Origin: Ochotona curzoniae
Taxonomy: Eukaryota; Chordata; Mammalia; Lagomorpha; Ochotonidae
Length of the DNA: 64,000 nt
Direction of reading: 5' to 3'
NCBI RefSeq assembly: GCF_017591425.1
Contig: NW_024467101.1
Span: 10,924,918-10,988,917 of the forward strand
The notes below the pieces were generated by a model. That model saw only the letters and a list, made by a program, of their open reading frames with translations, had not been told where the DNA came from and made no database searches. Made by a program: the position numbers and the translations under genes. This document shows positions 12,100 to 24,729 of this stretch, one piece after another. Positions within the stretch are counted from its first letter, which is position 1; each line of letters opens with the position of its first letter.

Positions 12100-12395
12100 A
12101 ATGTTTGGCCAAGCCATTTAAGGCACTCTTTGGAATGCCTACATCCCACAACAGTGTAGCCAGGTTCAAGTTCCGATTTTGCACCTGATTACAGCTTCTG
12201 GTGCATCCTGGGAGGAAATGTAATGGCTCAAGCCACGGGGTGGGGTCGGGGACGGGGGGCGGGGGAGAGATGGAGACCTGGCTGGAGGTCCAAACTCCCA
12301 GCTGCAGCCTGGCCCAGCCACAGATATTAGACAGAGGAGAGCTCTGAGCCTTTCTCCCTCCGTCTGCTTCTCAAATAGGTACTCTTGAATGTATA
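12100..12395 (+). mobile_element. Older CSINE (second subfamily)
   Basis: Matches the older C-repeat form with 'gcctacatcccacaacagtg' and 'atggctcaagccac'. It contains a G-rich insertion (12,237-12,265) and starts about 34 bases from the end of the reversed CSINE at 12,066. Confidence 0.75.
12237..12265 (+). other. G-quadruplex motif inside a CSINE
   Basis: Five G-runs of 4, 4, 4, 6 and 5 with loops of one or two bases. Confidence 0.75.
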
Positions 12396-13200
12396 TACAA
12401 TGTGTATACAAACGTCTGAATGTTTGTCATCCAGAGAAGGACTGTGAGGCCTTTCTGATGGACTGGACTCTTTGTATCCTTGAAAAGCTTTTGTTTGTTT
12501 GTTTGTTTGATCTCAAAGTTGCATGACCATGTGGTTTGTCTGATTTGTTAGTATAGCTCTACCAGCTTGGCTTTGAGTAGCATTGGTATTATAAATCCTC
12601 TTTTGTCCTGTTGATGGAAGTAAGTCTCTGAGAAGCAGAATATAATAAAGTTCTGGTTCCTTATCTAGTCTGAAAAACTCAAATCTTGTGCTTGGAATTT
12701 TTAGCCCATTCCCATTATATGTAAACAAATAGATTTGTAGCTACTGTCACACTCCTCGGTGTCAAATTGAACTATCTATTTGGTGTTCCTCTTTTGCCTA
12801 TTTGAAGTAATAAATTATTCTATTTTTCTCTATTTCTACTTACCAGACTTCTGTGTTCTATTATTTAAAAGTTATCAAAGATTTAAAAATGTGTCTTCCG
12901 CTGATGACCATTCCATGCAAATCATCACTTTTACTGCCTTGCCATGCCTCCAGGATTTTGAGTAATTTAACTTTACCCACCCTGCCCTGCCTTCTGTGCT
13001 GATGTTGTACATTCTGGCCCCATATATGGTCTAAACTCCACACTCTATGTTCCTTCTTGGTGGGCTTGACGTTTACCTACGTTTCTGTGAGCACGTTCAT
13101 CCTTCATGACGTTCCCCCATTCCTTCCCTTTAGGGTGTATCCTGTAATGCAGCCCTACTACTGACAAATGCCCTCAACTGACATTTGTTTAAACACAATG

Positions 13201-13520
13201 TTTTTTTTGTAAATGTATTTATTTTTATTGGAAAGGTAGACATAGAGAGAGAAGGAGAGACAGAGAGAAAGCTCTTCCATGTGTTGGCTCACTCCCCAAG
13301 TGGCTACAATGACTGGAACTGAGTTGATCCAAAGCCTGAGCCAGGAGCCTCCTCAAGTCGCCCGCACAGGTGCAGGGTCCTAAGGCTTTGGGCCATCCTA
13401 CACTACCCTCCCAGGCCACAAGCAGGGAGCTAGACGGGAAGTGAGGCAGGAGGGACACGAACCGGCACCCATATGAGACCCCAGCACATGCAAGGTAAGG
13501 ATTTAGTCATGCCAGGTCCC
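13201..13520 (-). mobile_element. CSINE, full length
   Basis: T-rich reversed tail at 13,202, then 'ttggctcactccccaagtgg', 'cacaggtgcagggtccta' and the reversed 5' end near 13,515. Confidence 0.9.
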
Positions 13521-13677
13521 TGAATAAATCTTTATTCTTTGGTTTGACGGGATGCTTTGCTGGCACAGAAATTTGCTTTTGTTCTTTCAGTAAAGATGGT
13601 CATGTCATCATGTCATCATTTTGTTTTAATCATTGTCTATGAGGATGTCTTAGTTGGTCACAATGTTGTTCCTTACT

Positions 13678-13872
13678 AAAAATTAGGTACCTTACTTAAA
13701 TAAGAGACAGATAGAATTCTGATTCCTTATGAAGGACTACACTGTTGTATAAAATGGGGGAAATCTGTCAGGGGGTGGGAGTTTGGGGGGTGGAAATCCC
13801 AGCCTATATGAAATTGTACCACATAATTCAAAATTCAAAATAAACATATATTTTTAAAAAATTAGGTACCTT
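13678..13872 (+). mobile_element. Truncated LINE 3' end with 16-base target duplication
   Basis: A perfect 16-base repeat, 'aaaaattaggtacctt', lies at 13,678-13,693 and 13,857-13,872. Between them is a 163-base insert with 'ctgtcagggggtgggag', 'acttcaaaataaaca'-like wording and an A-rich end. That is the pattern of a 5'-truncated L1 3' UTR, probably a lagomorph L1. Confidence 0.75.
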
Positions 13873-13929
13873 CCCTTTGCCCAACCCAACTGCTCTTAAA
13901 GACTTTTCTCTTTGTGATATGGAGATTGT

Positions 13930-14248
13930 TCTCGAGCAGTTAACACGCTGCTTAATATGCCCACATCCCACACATCCCTGTGCCTGGGTTCTGGCTCTGG
14001 CTCTGTTCCCAGTGCCAGCTACCCGTGAATGAGCACCCTGGGAAACAGCATCTGATGGCTCAAGTCACTTGTCCCTGCCATCCAAATGTGGGAAGACCTG
14101 CACTGAGTTCCCAGCTCCCCATTTTGGAACCTCAAGCCATTAAGACCATTTGAGAGTGGCAGGCGAGGATAAATCAGCAAATGAGAAAACTCTCACTCAT
14201 TCACTCTCACTTTCTCTCTCTGCTGCCCAAATAAATAAACACAATTTA
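13930..14248 (+). mobile_element. Older CSINE (second subfamily)
   Basis: Carries 'atatgcccacatcccaca', 'tgatggctcaagtcac' and a CT-rich 3' part ending 'caaataaataaacacaat'. It is the repeat nearest exon 3. Confidence 0.8.
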
Positions 14249-14598
14249 AGACTTTGTCTTTATCCTACGTTTCCATAGCCCAACATTTCTATGACTCTTT
14301 TGGAGCCCCTCCGCCTGAAGTTGGCTGAGCCTTTAGAATCTGCAGGCAGCTACTTTTCATCCTCGTGTCCATCGGCCTCCCAAGTCTTCGTGGCTGTGAG
14401 CCGCCAGACCCGCCCGACTCTGCACGGGGACCATTGGCCTGTCTGGAGAGCTGCACACGGGGCACGCTGCTCACCGCTCTTTATGAGCGTCTCCCATCTC
14501 TGTCTTCGCACCAGATCTGGCAGTCTTCATCTCTCCCACAGCACAATGTAAATACACCTTTGAGAAAAAAAGGCACTGATCCAGCAGTCGCTTCTTAC
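14249..14598. other. Unique intron 3 sequence beside exon 3
   Basis: Runs up to the exon 3 donor. No repeat recognised; a moderate number of CpGs lie at 14,325-14,480. Confidence 0.4.
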
Positions 14599-14672
14599 CT
14601 CTTCATAAAATTTCACCTGAGGTACAGCTTCATTAATTTCATTCAAACAAAAATCTTTAAATAGCAAGAAAC
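14599..14672 (-). CDS. GRK3: GRK3 coding exon 3 (Gly64-Glu88)
   Basis: The 74-base exon follows a CCCTTTAG acceptor and ends at GAAGAG|GTAAGA. It completes Gly64 and encodes [16 protein letters not shown] then PQVKFYEE, ending in phase 0. This is helical RGS-homology sequence, and it is the piece that best separates GRK3 from GRK2. The nearest repeat is an old CSINE ending about 350 bases downstream in transcript terms (13,930-14,248). Confidence 0.96.
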
Positions 14673-15639
14673 CTAAAGGGAGAGAAGAGAAAGTTTCAGG
14701 GCTGGCAGCAAGTTGCAATTCTACCCCAAATGGTGTCAACTCCTTGACTTCCTCCTCCCTTAGCTTAGAAAAATCGTGTAACACAATGCCACATGCTGGC
14801 GCCCTGGCTGTAGAGTTCTTTCTCTAGTCACCACCCCCTCCCACTCCTTAAAAACACACACTAGGCAGTGTCAGGGGTCACCCCGACAGCAGGTAGGGTC
14901 ACAACCAAAGAGACACACACAGGCACGGTAAGGAGTCGCTGGCCGCAGGTGCATCATGGAGCTCCCGCAATGCCCATGGAACCAGCACTGCACTTTCTAC
15001 AAACATGGACAAGCATTCACACCCAAGCTCCATTGTGCCCCTTCCTGCCCCATTGCTCCAAGTCCAACTGACCACCCGCGCCTTCCTCTTCTAAGCCTGA
15101 TACACAAATCAACCAACATGTGTGGAGGAAACGCTTATTCACACGGCCCTCCTGCTGGGCCTCAGTCAAAATCTTTATTACCCTCTCATTAGCTGTCGGT
15201 AGAAACAGCATCTCCTATCCTGTTTGGAGCCCTGGCACACCCACGCCGATGCCCACCACACGCAAGTCCGAATGACAGTGCAGTCTGACAAAAGGACTTG
15301 ACACTGGACTAAGGACAGGGTTACGTGAAGATTATAAGAATGTGGGGAGGAGTGGACCACGATTTCCCAGGACTGGAGAAAATAAAGTACCCAACGTTAA
15401 TGTGAGATTCATGCAGCTAGCAGGTGTCTATTTCTGTTCTACAACCTCCCCTTCTGCGGTTCCAGTTACCTGAAAACGAGAAATGTGGGTCCATTCAAGC
15501 TAGCAGGTGGTTAAGACTGCTCAGTGGAATAGGGTCAGCAGCAGCCCCTTATCTGAGATGCTACAGGGATGCCAATACATAAAGGAAGTAGGAAGATAAA
15601 TGATATGGTCTCTATTCGCATACTGGTGTTATTATTTTA
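14673..15639. other. Unassigned intron 2 sequence upstream of exon 3
   Basis: Contains the exon 3 acceptor at its left edge. I recognise no transposon in about 1 kb. Confidence 0.4.
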
Positions 15640-15990
15640 AGTAAGGGCAATTGTGTCATTTCTTCTTTGATTCATGAAATCTCAGAAGTGCTATTTTAAT
15701 TTCCAAGTATTTTGCATCAGCTTCAGTTTTTTTTTTTTTTCAGACACTGATATCTGTTTAAATCTTGTTGTGGTTACAGAACACATTCAGGAAGATTTCA
15801 ATGTACTGCAACTCAATTTTGGCTCCACAACACATAAAAAAGTCTGTATTTGGTTCTTGTGGAATGGCAGGTTTTATTAAAAGTAACAGAAAAGGGTGGG
15901 TAAGCCAAGCAGCTGGCTGAAAGACTTGCTCAAGTCCATCCTGTGAACTCCACCGAATGGGTGTCAACGTACTCTGTCCGTCAGAAGCAG
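15640..15990 (-). mobile_element. Old L1 fragment (ORF2, reverse)
   Basis: 'atttccaagtattttgcatc', 'ttgttgtggttacagaac', 'gatttcaatgta' and later 'ttcttgtggaatggcagg' follow reversed L1 ORF2 order. A T-run at 15,727-15,740 sits inside. Confidence 0.6.
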
Positions 15991-17639
15991 AGAACTGTGG
16001 AAATCTCTATTTGTAACTGCACACTGGCTCATCCTGTTTGCAATCTGGCCAGTTTTTTTTTTTTTTTTTTAGCTTCATATCTTTTTCTATTTTGGGAAGA
16101 GAAACTCAAGTGAGGAACTGGACTTGGGTGTTTTGATCTATGAGGAACATTTGTGAAGCATCCAAGCGAGAGAATGACACAGGATCACGCCTGGGCCACT
16201 AGCCCTGGCTGCTTGCTCCTGGAATCGGGCCCCACGTCCCCGGGATTCCCGCGATTTTCCTCTCCAATTTCACTGTCTCCTCCACCCTACCCCAGTGCTG
16301 TGCTGTTCCTGAGCTCACTCCGCCAAGATCAAGTTTCTGTATAACTCCCCAACCACCCTCCATTCCAACTTTGCTCCCTTCATAGTCCCTATTCCAGTCT
16401 CCATTTCCACTTCCTGGGAGACTGCTTTCTGGAGCTTCCAAGTTCTGATAGCTCAGCTCAAGGACCTCATGCAAGCCTTCTGGAGACCCTGTTCATTCCC
16501 ATTCTGGGTGGCTCAGGTTCCTAAAATCTCTTTCATTCACATGCTTACATGTGCACACACACACACACACACCACAGAACACTTTGCTTAAGGAACTTGT
16601 GACTGTGAATTGTCATATGTACATGTCAACTTCTTGTCTACTCCTGTACTCACTTGCCTGCTAAGCTGAAAATGCCAGGGACATATAAGTGCTCTTTACT
16701 ACACTACTAGCAACAAGAACAACTGGGACACGGAGAGAGAATAAAGGCAGGAAAGAGAGAGTGAAGGAGTGGAAGGAATCGAGGAAGAGCTAAAAAGAGA
16801 AAACGGAAGGAGAGAGGGAGGACAGAGTTGAACAACTGAACCTGCTTCGTTCATGTAATTTCAACAGGCTGAACAAGCCAAGGACATAGCAGGGGAAAAA
16901 ATAAAAATGAATTTTCCCTCAGGCCTATGAACAAAATGAAGACTTTCACCAGCTGCTTAGAGGGAGCTCTTACAATGGAGCAATTAGAGAAGTATTTTAC
17001 CTTTTGGGTAAATCCTAGATCATCATGTTCCAAGCTAAAAACAGTTCACCTTCATCAGGCTTACATTACACAAGAAGGAAATGAAGCTTTGCTTAGATTA
17101 AAGATGAAAAAAAAAAAAACCCTAAAGGGCAGACATGTGGAAATTGTTTGCATGATGCGCTCATCTCATCATCATGATTTCCCCAGATTTTTTTAAAGAA
17201 CAAAAAGGAGTGACCCAACACCTGCTCACTAGATAACCATGGAATGTGTTTACCTTGTTTCTATATTTGAACCACTGCACACTTCCTGAATACTGATTAA
17301 CTTTTTAGTGCACGTTAAACACCCAAGAAAGGGAAACCATTTCGATTTGTCACCACAGACTTTTGCAACTACTAGAAGACAGATTTGTAATGCTTTGATA
17401 AAATATCTATGAGTTAAAAGAGTTTTGAAGATAAAAGAGACAAGTGGTTTCTCTGAGAAATTTTGAAATGTAACCTCTTAAACGGGACCATTAGAACTGG
17501 AACATGACTGCAGAAACTTCCTAATATTCTGGACCGGAGTCCACAGAACGCATGTCTACTAACGGCCACTGCACTGCACCTACAGGGGGAAATGGTGGTG
17601 CCAGAACACCTTTGTGATCAGTTTAAGAGCCAGACAACA
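15991..17639. other. Mostly unassigned intron 2 sequence
   Basis: Holds T18 at 16,053-16,070, CA repeat at about 16,555-16,572, and a purine-rich GA stretch at about 16,730-16,830. 'cttgcctgctaagctgaaaa' near 16,657 faintly resembles an L2 tail. Confidence 0.35.
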
Positions 17640-18401
17640 AAGAATCAACCAAATACACTTTCTGATAAATGATATAAAAGAAATTCAATGTGATGCTGAG
17701 CTAGAGAATAAAGACAGAGGTGGAGTGATACATTTCAGGTGGAATGGTCAGTAAGACACCTCTAGGCTGAGAAACAAACAACAAAATAGAACTCGTATGA
17801 GAACGGGAAAGGCTAGAATGGATAAAAATTCACTCAATCTATTCAGTACGACAGGGGAATAGTACTTAGCCAAAGCAATGTGGTGAAATAAAGGACTAGA
17901 AGCATTACAAACACTCTACTCGCAATCTGCTTATCTACACAGCAAATCTTACAAAGTAATCACTAGATAGTAAGACCTTAGCTTAAAGGTAAATGAAGCA
18001 AATTTTCCAACTAAAAGACATCTAATGATTTAATAGAATAAGAAGATCCGGTCATATGCTGCTTGTAAGAAACTTACTTCACCTCCAAGGACACACGTAA
18101 GCTGAAAACAAAGGGGCATGATACAATCAGGTTTGTCACAGCAACAGAACCCACATGAAAGCAAGAGTAACCCACATTCACATGTTATAAAATAGACTAA
18201 AGCTCAAAAGGAGTCAAAACAGACAGGAAGGTCACTGTATAGTGATTAAAGGATCATTTCAGGAAGTAACAATTATAAATATATTTGCACCCAGTATCAG
18301 AGCACTCAAATACAGCAAACAAAGGTTAACTGACCTCAAGGAGAAACCAACTTCAATACAGTAATAGCAAGGAATCTAAACACCTTGCTTTCTCAATAGA
18401 A

Positions 18402-18638
18402 AGGCCACCCAGGGGGCCTTCTCTGGGGAGGCAGGGTGGGAGAAGCGCCCTGCTGACACGCCTGGGAAAGCAGAAGGTGGCCCAAGTTCCTGGTTGGGCC
18501 TAGCTACCAACGCAGGAGAACCAGAAAAATCCCGGGCTTCTGGCCTTGGTTGTTGCAGTCACTTGGGAAATAAACCACAGGAGGAAGATTTTCTGTCTCT
18601 CTTTCTCTAACTCTGCCTTTCAAACAAATACATCTTAC
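18402..18638 (+). mobile_element. CSINE inserted in L1, 5' part degraded
   Basis: 'cctgggaaagcagaaggtgg', 'cttgggaaataaaccacagg' and a CT-rich end mark it. The L1 resumes after it. Confidence 0.75.
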
Positions 18639-19186
18639 AGACAGAACAATATAGACAAACAAAAACCAGAAAAACTAGACTGAAAACCAATAGCAGAGTT
18701 CGATTGTACCTTAGATTAACTGAACCTGAGAGACATCTGCTGAACATTCTACCCATCGGCTGCAGAGTAAGAAAAGGTTTCAGATGTTCCTTCCGATCTA
18801 CTTCTCAGTGAGCTTCTGAAACCCCCTTATGCCCATCGTTCTCAACAGTCTAAGGAACGTTTCACAGTGCTGACCATGTGGTGGGTCAAAAAAAATGAAC
18901 CCCCCTGAATTTTACAAAACTAACATGATATCAAGTGTCTTTACTGATTGCTATACAAAGCAATATTACCAAGATGTAATCATAAAGCAATAGAATACCT
19001 GAATAGACCGGTAACAATATTAGGTCAGAGGCTATAACAAAAAATTTTCCTATCAAATCGCACGACTTTACTGATGAATTCTACCAAATAGCCAATTCTC
19101 TTTAATTTATCCCACAAATTAGAAATAGAATTTTTTTTTTCAAATGCACTCCAGGAAGCTAACAATTAACACTGCTACCAAAATCA

Positions 19187-19187
<1 letters not shown>

Positions 19188-19226
<39 letters not shown>
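19188..19226. repeat. (AC)n microsatellite
   Basis: An uninterrupted run of about 19 units inside the old L1; likely length-polymorphic. Confidence 0.95.
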
Positions 19227-19228
<2 letters not shown>

Positions 19229-21959
19229 GGATGCTACGGTCTAACATCCATGATGAACACAGATGTAGAAATCCTCAAAAAAGTACTAGAAAATCTAAAT
19301 CACCTGCACATGGAAGAGATTATTCCTCAAGATTAAGTAGGACTCAATCTAGGGATGCAAGGATGGTTCAACATACACAAATTGATAAACTTTGATACAT
19401 AGCATCAACCAACTGGAGCACAAAAACCATATGGCCATTTTCATAGAGGCAGAAGAGGCATTTCATAAAATTCAACAATTAAAAGCTGAACCAAGTAGGT
19501 ACCCAAGGAACACACGTCAACATGACAAAGCCTTGCATGACAAGTAAACATCCAACACCATAAAGAAGGGATGGGGAGGAGGGAAAAGCTGAAGATCTGT
19601 AACAAGACAACGATGCTCATTTTCATCATTTTTATTCCACATGGCACAGTAAATCCTAGACAGGAAATGAAAGGCACCCAAACTGGAAAGGAAGTCATGT
19701 AGTCACTGTTGGCAGATGCCGTGGTGTTGTACAAAGTCTCGAAAGCTTCACACTAATTAGAACCAGTACAAGAATTCAGCAGAGAAAGTTAAAGGATAAA
19801 ATTAACAGGCAAAACACAGCACCACTGCACTCTACCAACAGTGAACTGCCTGACAAAGCAGCCAACAAGGCAATCTCATTTCCAATGGCTATCAAAAGTA
19901 AAATATCTGCGAATAAATTTAACCACAAAGATGCAAGGTTTCTGCAATGAAAACTATCAAATATGGATGAAATAGAACTGAAGAAGTCACAAGGAAATGG
20001 AAGGACAGCCCACATCCATGAACAGGAAAAAAAAATCAATATGGTTAAAATGTCCATACAAACCAAACTGGTCTACAGATTCAATATGCAAACTCCATCA
20101 AAAGACATTCTTCAATGAGCAAGAGAAAGCAATGCTAAAATCTGATGGAACCACGAAAAATTCCAAATAACCAAAGCAATCCTGGCCAAAAAGGACAAAG
20201 TAAGCTATCAAGACAGCATGGCTTTGTGCATAGACACCAAGCAATGAAACAGAATACAGAGCCTGGAAACAAAGGCACACATTTACAGCCAATACATCTT
20301 TGACAACCGTGCTAGGAGAAAAGTATGGTTGGTCTTCACTAAATGACTGAGGAAATCAGATATCTACACGAAGAAAAAGAAAAAGAAAACTATATCCCTC
20401 TTGCTCGCTTATAAACAAAAATCACCTAAAAACGGTCAAATCACTTAAATGTAAGATCTGAAACTGTGTAACTTCCAGAAAAACATAGGAAAAATGCTTC
20501 CGGACATTGAAAACAGTAAAGGCTTGTGAGTGAGGTCCTAAAAACATAGAAAAACAGAAGTCCAGACAAATAGGACTCCATGAAATTAAAAGTTTCTGCA
20601 CAGCAAAAAGAAAAAAAAAGAACAATATAGTGAAGAGATAGCCTAAAGAATGAAAAGTACTGTTTCCAAACCATTCAAAGGGTTCATAACCAGAATATTA
20701 AAAAAAAAAATCGCAATTCAAAAGAAAAAATAATACAATTTTTACATGGGCAATAGACCTAAATAAACATTTTTCAAAGGAAAATATATAAATAGTGTCT
20801 GGGAAGGTACATTAAAAAATGCTCAACAATGACAGGCAATTAGAAAAACACATATTAAGATCACAATGAGATATCAACTCACTCCAGCCAACATGGTTAT
20901 TATCACAAAGACAAAAGATACCAAGGGCTGTGTGGAGAAAACAGAACCCTTGCACAAGTGTCCATGGGGATGTAAATTAGTTCAGCCATTGTCGAGGACA
21001 GGATGGAAACGCTTCAAAAAAATTATAAATAGAACTCCTACAGCATTCACACCAGTATGGGGATGTATCCAAAGGAAGTGCAGTGTAGCCAAGAGACAAG
21101 TGCGCTCCCATGCTTACTGTAACATGATTCACAATAAGCAAGACACGGAGACAACTGCAGTGTCCGTCGACTGAGGAATGGACACAGAGTGCCAGCTACG
21201 CGTATACACATACGCACATAGTGGAACGGCCATTGAGTATAGCCATTCAAAGCTTTAAATCCTGACATCTGGGACAACACAGTTGGAAATAGAGACATTG
21301 TGTTTTAAGTTAAAATATGCCAGGGCCAGAAATATCTCATTCATCTGTTAACCCCCCCCCCCAAATTTGATCTTTATAGAACTTGAGGATGGAATGGTGG
21401 TTACCAGAGGCTGGGGAGAGTGGGAAGGGAGAGAAGCCTAGAAAAGGTTGACTGATGGGTTCTAAATAACAGGAGACAGGAGGTCTGGGGTCCTATTGCC
21501 TAGAAGATTAACTCTGAATAACAACAATGTACTGAATACATTTTTTTAAAGAAAAGCTAGAGAGAATGTTCCATGGTTTCACAATGAACAGATGATAACT
21601 ATTTCAGGAGACAGATATATTTGTCCTGAGACAAGCATCACCCAACATGTACATGTAATTGAGATACCATGTGTGGTATGACATGTTTGGTAGACTATGA
21701 ACCTCATATATAAAATTTTCACGTATCAGGTTAAACACCTTTACAAAGTTAAAAACCAAAATTCACATCAATAGAACACAGAAGTCAATCTGACAGTCAC
21801 AGGACATAAGGGCATTACATGGGAATCAGACACTTCTCTACACTCAGAACATCATTTTCAAATGCAATGTTCAAAACAGAGCCATCTTGCAGTAACATCA
21901 GAGAACAATTAATGCCAAGGAAGAAGTAAGACACATGCAAGGCCGACTATGCTAAAAAC

Positions 21960-23330
21960 CATAAAATATTACTGAGAGAAATTAAGCAAGTGGGGGAATG
22001 AAAATACATGCTCAGTTTGTGAACTGGAAGATTTGGTATTGCTCAGAAGTTAATGTGCCCTGAATTGATCTGTTTCAACCACTAACCCTGACAAGCTGTT
22101 TTAGAGAAACTTATAAGCTGGTTCCAAAACTTAAGGAAATTTAAAAACCTAGAATATGCAAACCATGCTGAGAAAAGAACAAAAACAAGGACATACATAT
22201 ACTATCCAATTCCAAGACTCATTATACAATCATGGTAATCAGTACAGTATGGTACTGCCATAAGTGAAACCAATGGAACAGAATGGTAAGTATAGAAATA
22301 CCCCCAGACTTACGCGGTCACTTTAAGAAGTCTTTCCAAAAAATGGTGCTGGAAGAACTGATATCCACATGAAGGTGAGGGGAGCGAGTGAAAGGAACTG
22401 TTACGTTATAGCTTACAAAGAATTAGATTAAGAATGACCTAAATAATAAGGCTATGAATAATAATGCTTCCAGAGTACATATAGGATATCATCATGAAAA
22501 ATATTAATGCAGATGATTTCTTAGGTAGGATACAGGGGAAATGATACGTTGTATTTCATTAGAATGTATAGTCTGCTCTCAAAGGGCACTGTTATGAAAA
22601 CAAATTGGATAAAATACTCTGAACCCTAAATCAGAAAAAGGCTTCACATATACATTCAGAGAAAGAAAATAGAGAAGAAAAGTTCTGGAAAATCAACTTC
22701 AAACACACATACACACACCATCTTGGGGACAGGCACTGTGGAACAGAAGGTTAAGCCACTGCTTGGGAGCCCACATCCCATATCAGAATGGCTGGTTCAA
22801 GTCCTGGCTACTCAGCTTCTCATTGAGCTTCCTGCTAATGCTCCTGGGAGGCAGAAGACGATGGCTCATCTACTAGGGTCCCTGCCGCCTACATGGGGGA
22901 TATGTGGAGACACCCCAGGTCTGGCTGTGATGGGCACTTGTGGAATGAAGCAGTAGACGAAAGCTCTCTTTCTCTGTCCCTGACTCTGTCACTCTGCCTT
23001 TCAAATAAATAAATCAATTTTTTTTTAAGAAAAAACAAGACAACAGAAGAATAAGGAAAAGCAAGAATACATCGCAAAGAAAGAAATGGTCAATAAGCAT
23101 ACCAAAGGGACTCCACATCCTCGGCCAGGATGTGAATGTGAATTTACTATGACATCACTCCAAGATAATTACTTCCCAACCACCAGAGCGGCTGTCTTAA
23201 AGACAACATTCACTGCTGGCAGAAATGTGAGGGCATACATTGGTGAGAAGGGAGGACAGTGCTTTGGGCTCAAAGGGAATTCCAGATACATGAAGTTCTA
23301 GAGCTGGCGAGATCCATCTATGGTTTTAAG
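21960..23330 (+). mobile_element. Second old L1 fragment (ORF2), split by a CSINE
   Basis: 'aatcagtacagtatggtact', 'ggaacagaatggtaag' and 'aaatggtgctggaagaac' (22,235-22,360) are L1 ORF2. After the CSINE at 22,724-23,030 it resumes with 'aaatggtcaataagca' and 'atgtgagggcatacattgg'. It repeats the ORF2 stretch already present in the first L1, so it is a separate insertion. Confidence 0.8.
22724..23030 (+). mobile_element. CSINE inserted in L1
   Basis: Starts 'ggggacaggcactgtgg' and ends 'tcaaataaataaatcaattt'. All internal blocks are present. Confidence 0.9.
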
Positions 23331-24729
23331 ACAAATCAGCAAAGAGCTTGCCTTGGTTAGGGATGGGAGAGAAGCATGACACATACAGGAAATAGGAGGG
23401 AAGTGGGGGGAAGGAAATAGGCCGACTTTCTATAGATGTGTATGTGTGTGTTGGGGTGGGGGGTTTGATTTGATCAAAATTAGAATGTATCCAGTGCTGT
23501 AAGTAAATCTGCCTTTAAAAAGCACAGGAGACAAATATTAACTTTAGCTACTATATCTGCTTTCCCTACTACTGTGAATTAGAGCTCTAAAAGTACACGG
23601 TAGGATCACAGAAATGAATAAAAGCATTGAGAGCTTTCATGGAGAAGAGAGTTACAATCCAGAAAGAATAAAAAAGATGCATACTGCATTAGTGAATCAG
23701 ATTGGCGGCAACTATTTGAACTCCTGATAGACAGGTAGATGGGCAGAAAGGCAGAGATGAAGGAATAGAGATATACACGGCTCCCCCGTTCACCAAGAAC
23801 CAAGGATGTGCCCACGGCAGTGAGCTCTCCAGAGCCAAAGTGCCGGTTTCTAAGTTCCATTCTCTACTATAACAGCATTCGTGGAGAAAGGCCTCCCGAT
23901 AAATTCAGTGAGCAATAACAATAACACCACTTTAAACACTTTAACACAAGAGAAATTTAGACAGTGCTCAAAGGATAACAGGAGTCTGTCAACAGGACAC
24001 ATGTCAAAGGGGTATCCTGCTAGCCAGAGCAGGGACTATCTGAGCATCAAAATAAATAATGACAGTTACAGATCATAGCTCAATAGCTACATTGAGGAAC
24101 CCCGAGCCCACGATGTTGTAGGTGGGTGAATCAAAAGGGAGAAGAGAAGCCTCTTTCTTACAGTCAGATGCCAAATGGAAAACTATAGAAGGAACGGCAG
24201 AGTTAGGAAGTCAACAGGTGCTAACATCAGTAGGTTTGAAATTTCAAGAACAGAATATTTACGTGGGTTCAAAATGAACTCCTGTGAGTTATCTAATTAC
24301 TAAAAGCAAATGCATCACAGCGGAGAGCCCTAGCGAACACCCACTTGAAGCAAATGAACAAATGGAACCGCCCATGCTGGGACCACACCACATCATGACA
24401 TGTCAGGAAGAGCATATCTCCTCTGCAGTCTTCCTGGCGGAGATGAAAACTCTCCAATTCAACTGTTAATTAAGCATCGAATCAAATCAAAGGGATTGTT
24501 TACAAAATAACTAACTGACCGGTACTGTTTAGAAATACTAAAAAGTCAAGAAACCTACAGAAGGTAAAGGTCTTTACCCACATTAAAGGATACTAAAGAT
24601 GTGACATGGCTACAGGGCAGATCCTGGGACCAGGAAAAGTAATAGGGTGCAATAAAGCCTGGACAGAGGGAAGGGGGAACGCTTTGGGCACAGCTGTTAC
24701 CAAGTGCGTACGGATCAGGGTGAGACAAG
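23331..24729. other. Unassigned intron 2 sequence
   Basis: A G-rich stretch lies near 23,390-23,465 ('tgtgtgttggggtgggg'). Nothing else is recognised. Confidence 0.35.

Larger units (their letters stand above)
11390..13200 (-). mobile_element. Old L1 fragment (ORF2, reverse), with nested CSINEs
   Basis: Reversed L1 ORF2 marks include 'tgttagtatagctctaccag', 'ctctgagaagcagaat' and 'cattatatgtaaacaaat', then 'tagggtgtatcctgtaatgc' near 13,130. Two CSINEs at 11,761-12,066 and 12,100-12,395 split it. No frame survives. Confidence 0.7.
17640..21760 (+). mobile_element. Old L1 (L1M-type), ORF2 through 3' UTR
   Basis: About 4 kb in sense order. Marks include 'aagatccggtcatatgctgc' (18,044), 'aattataaatatatttgcac' (18,270), 'cagcaaaaagaaaa' (20,600), 'cacaatgagatatcaactc' (20,861), 'tggggatgtaaattagttc' (20,965) and a 3' UTR with 'ggtggttaccagaggctggg' (21,396). 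Reading frames are heavily broken. A CSINE (18,402-18,638) and a CA microsatellite (19,188-19,226) lie within. The start is approximate. Confidence 0.85.

Noticed and set aside
17640..21300. Possible intact L1 proteins
   Set aside because: The ORF2 sequence is broken by many stops and frameshifts, a CSINE and a CA repeat; it is a fossil.
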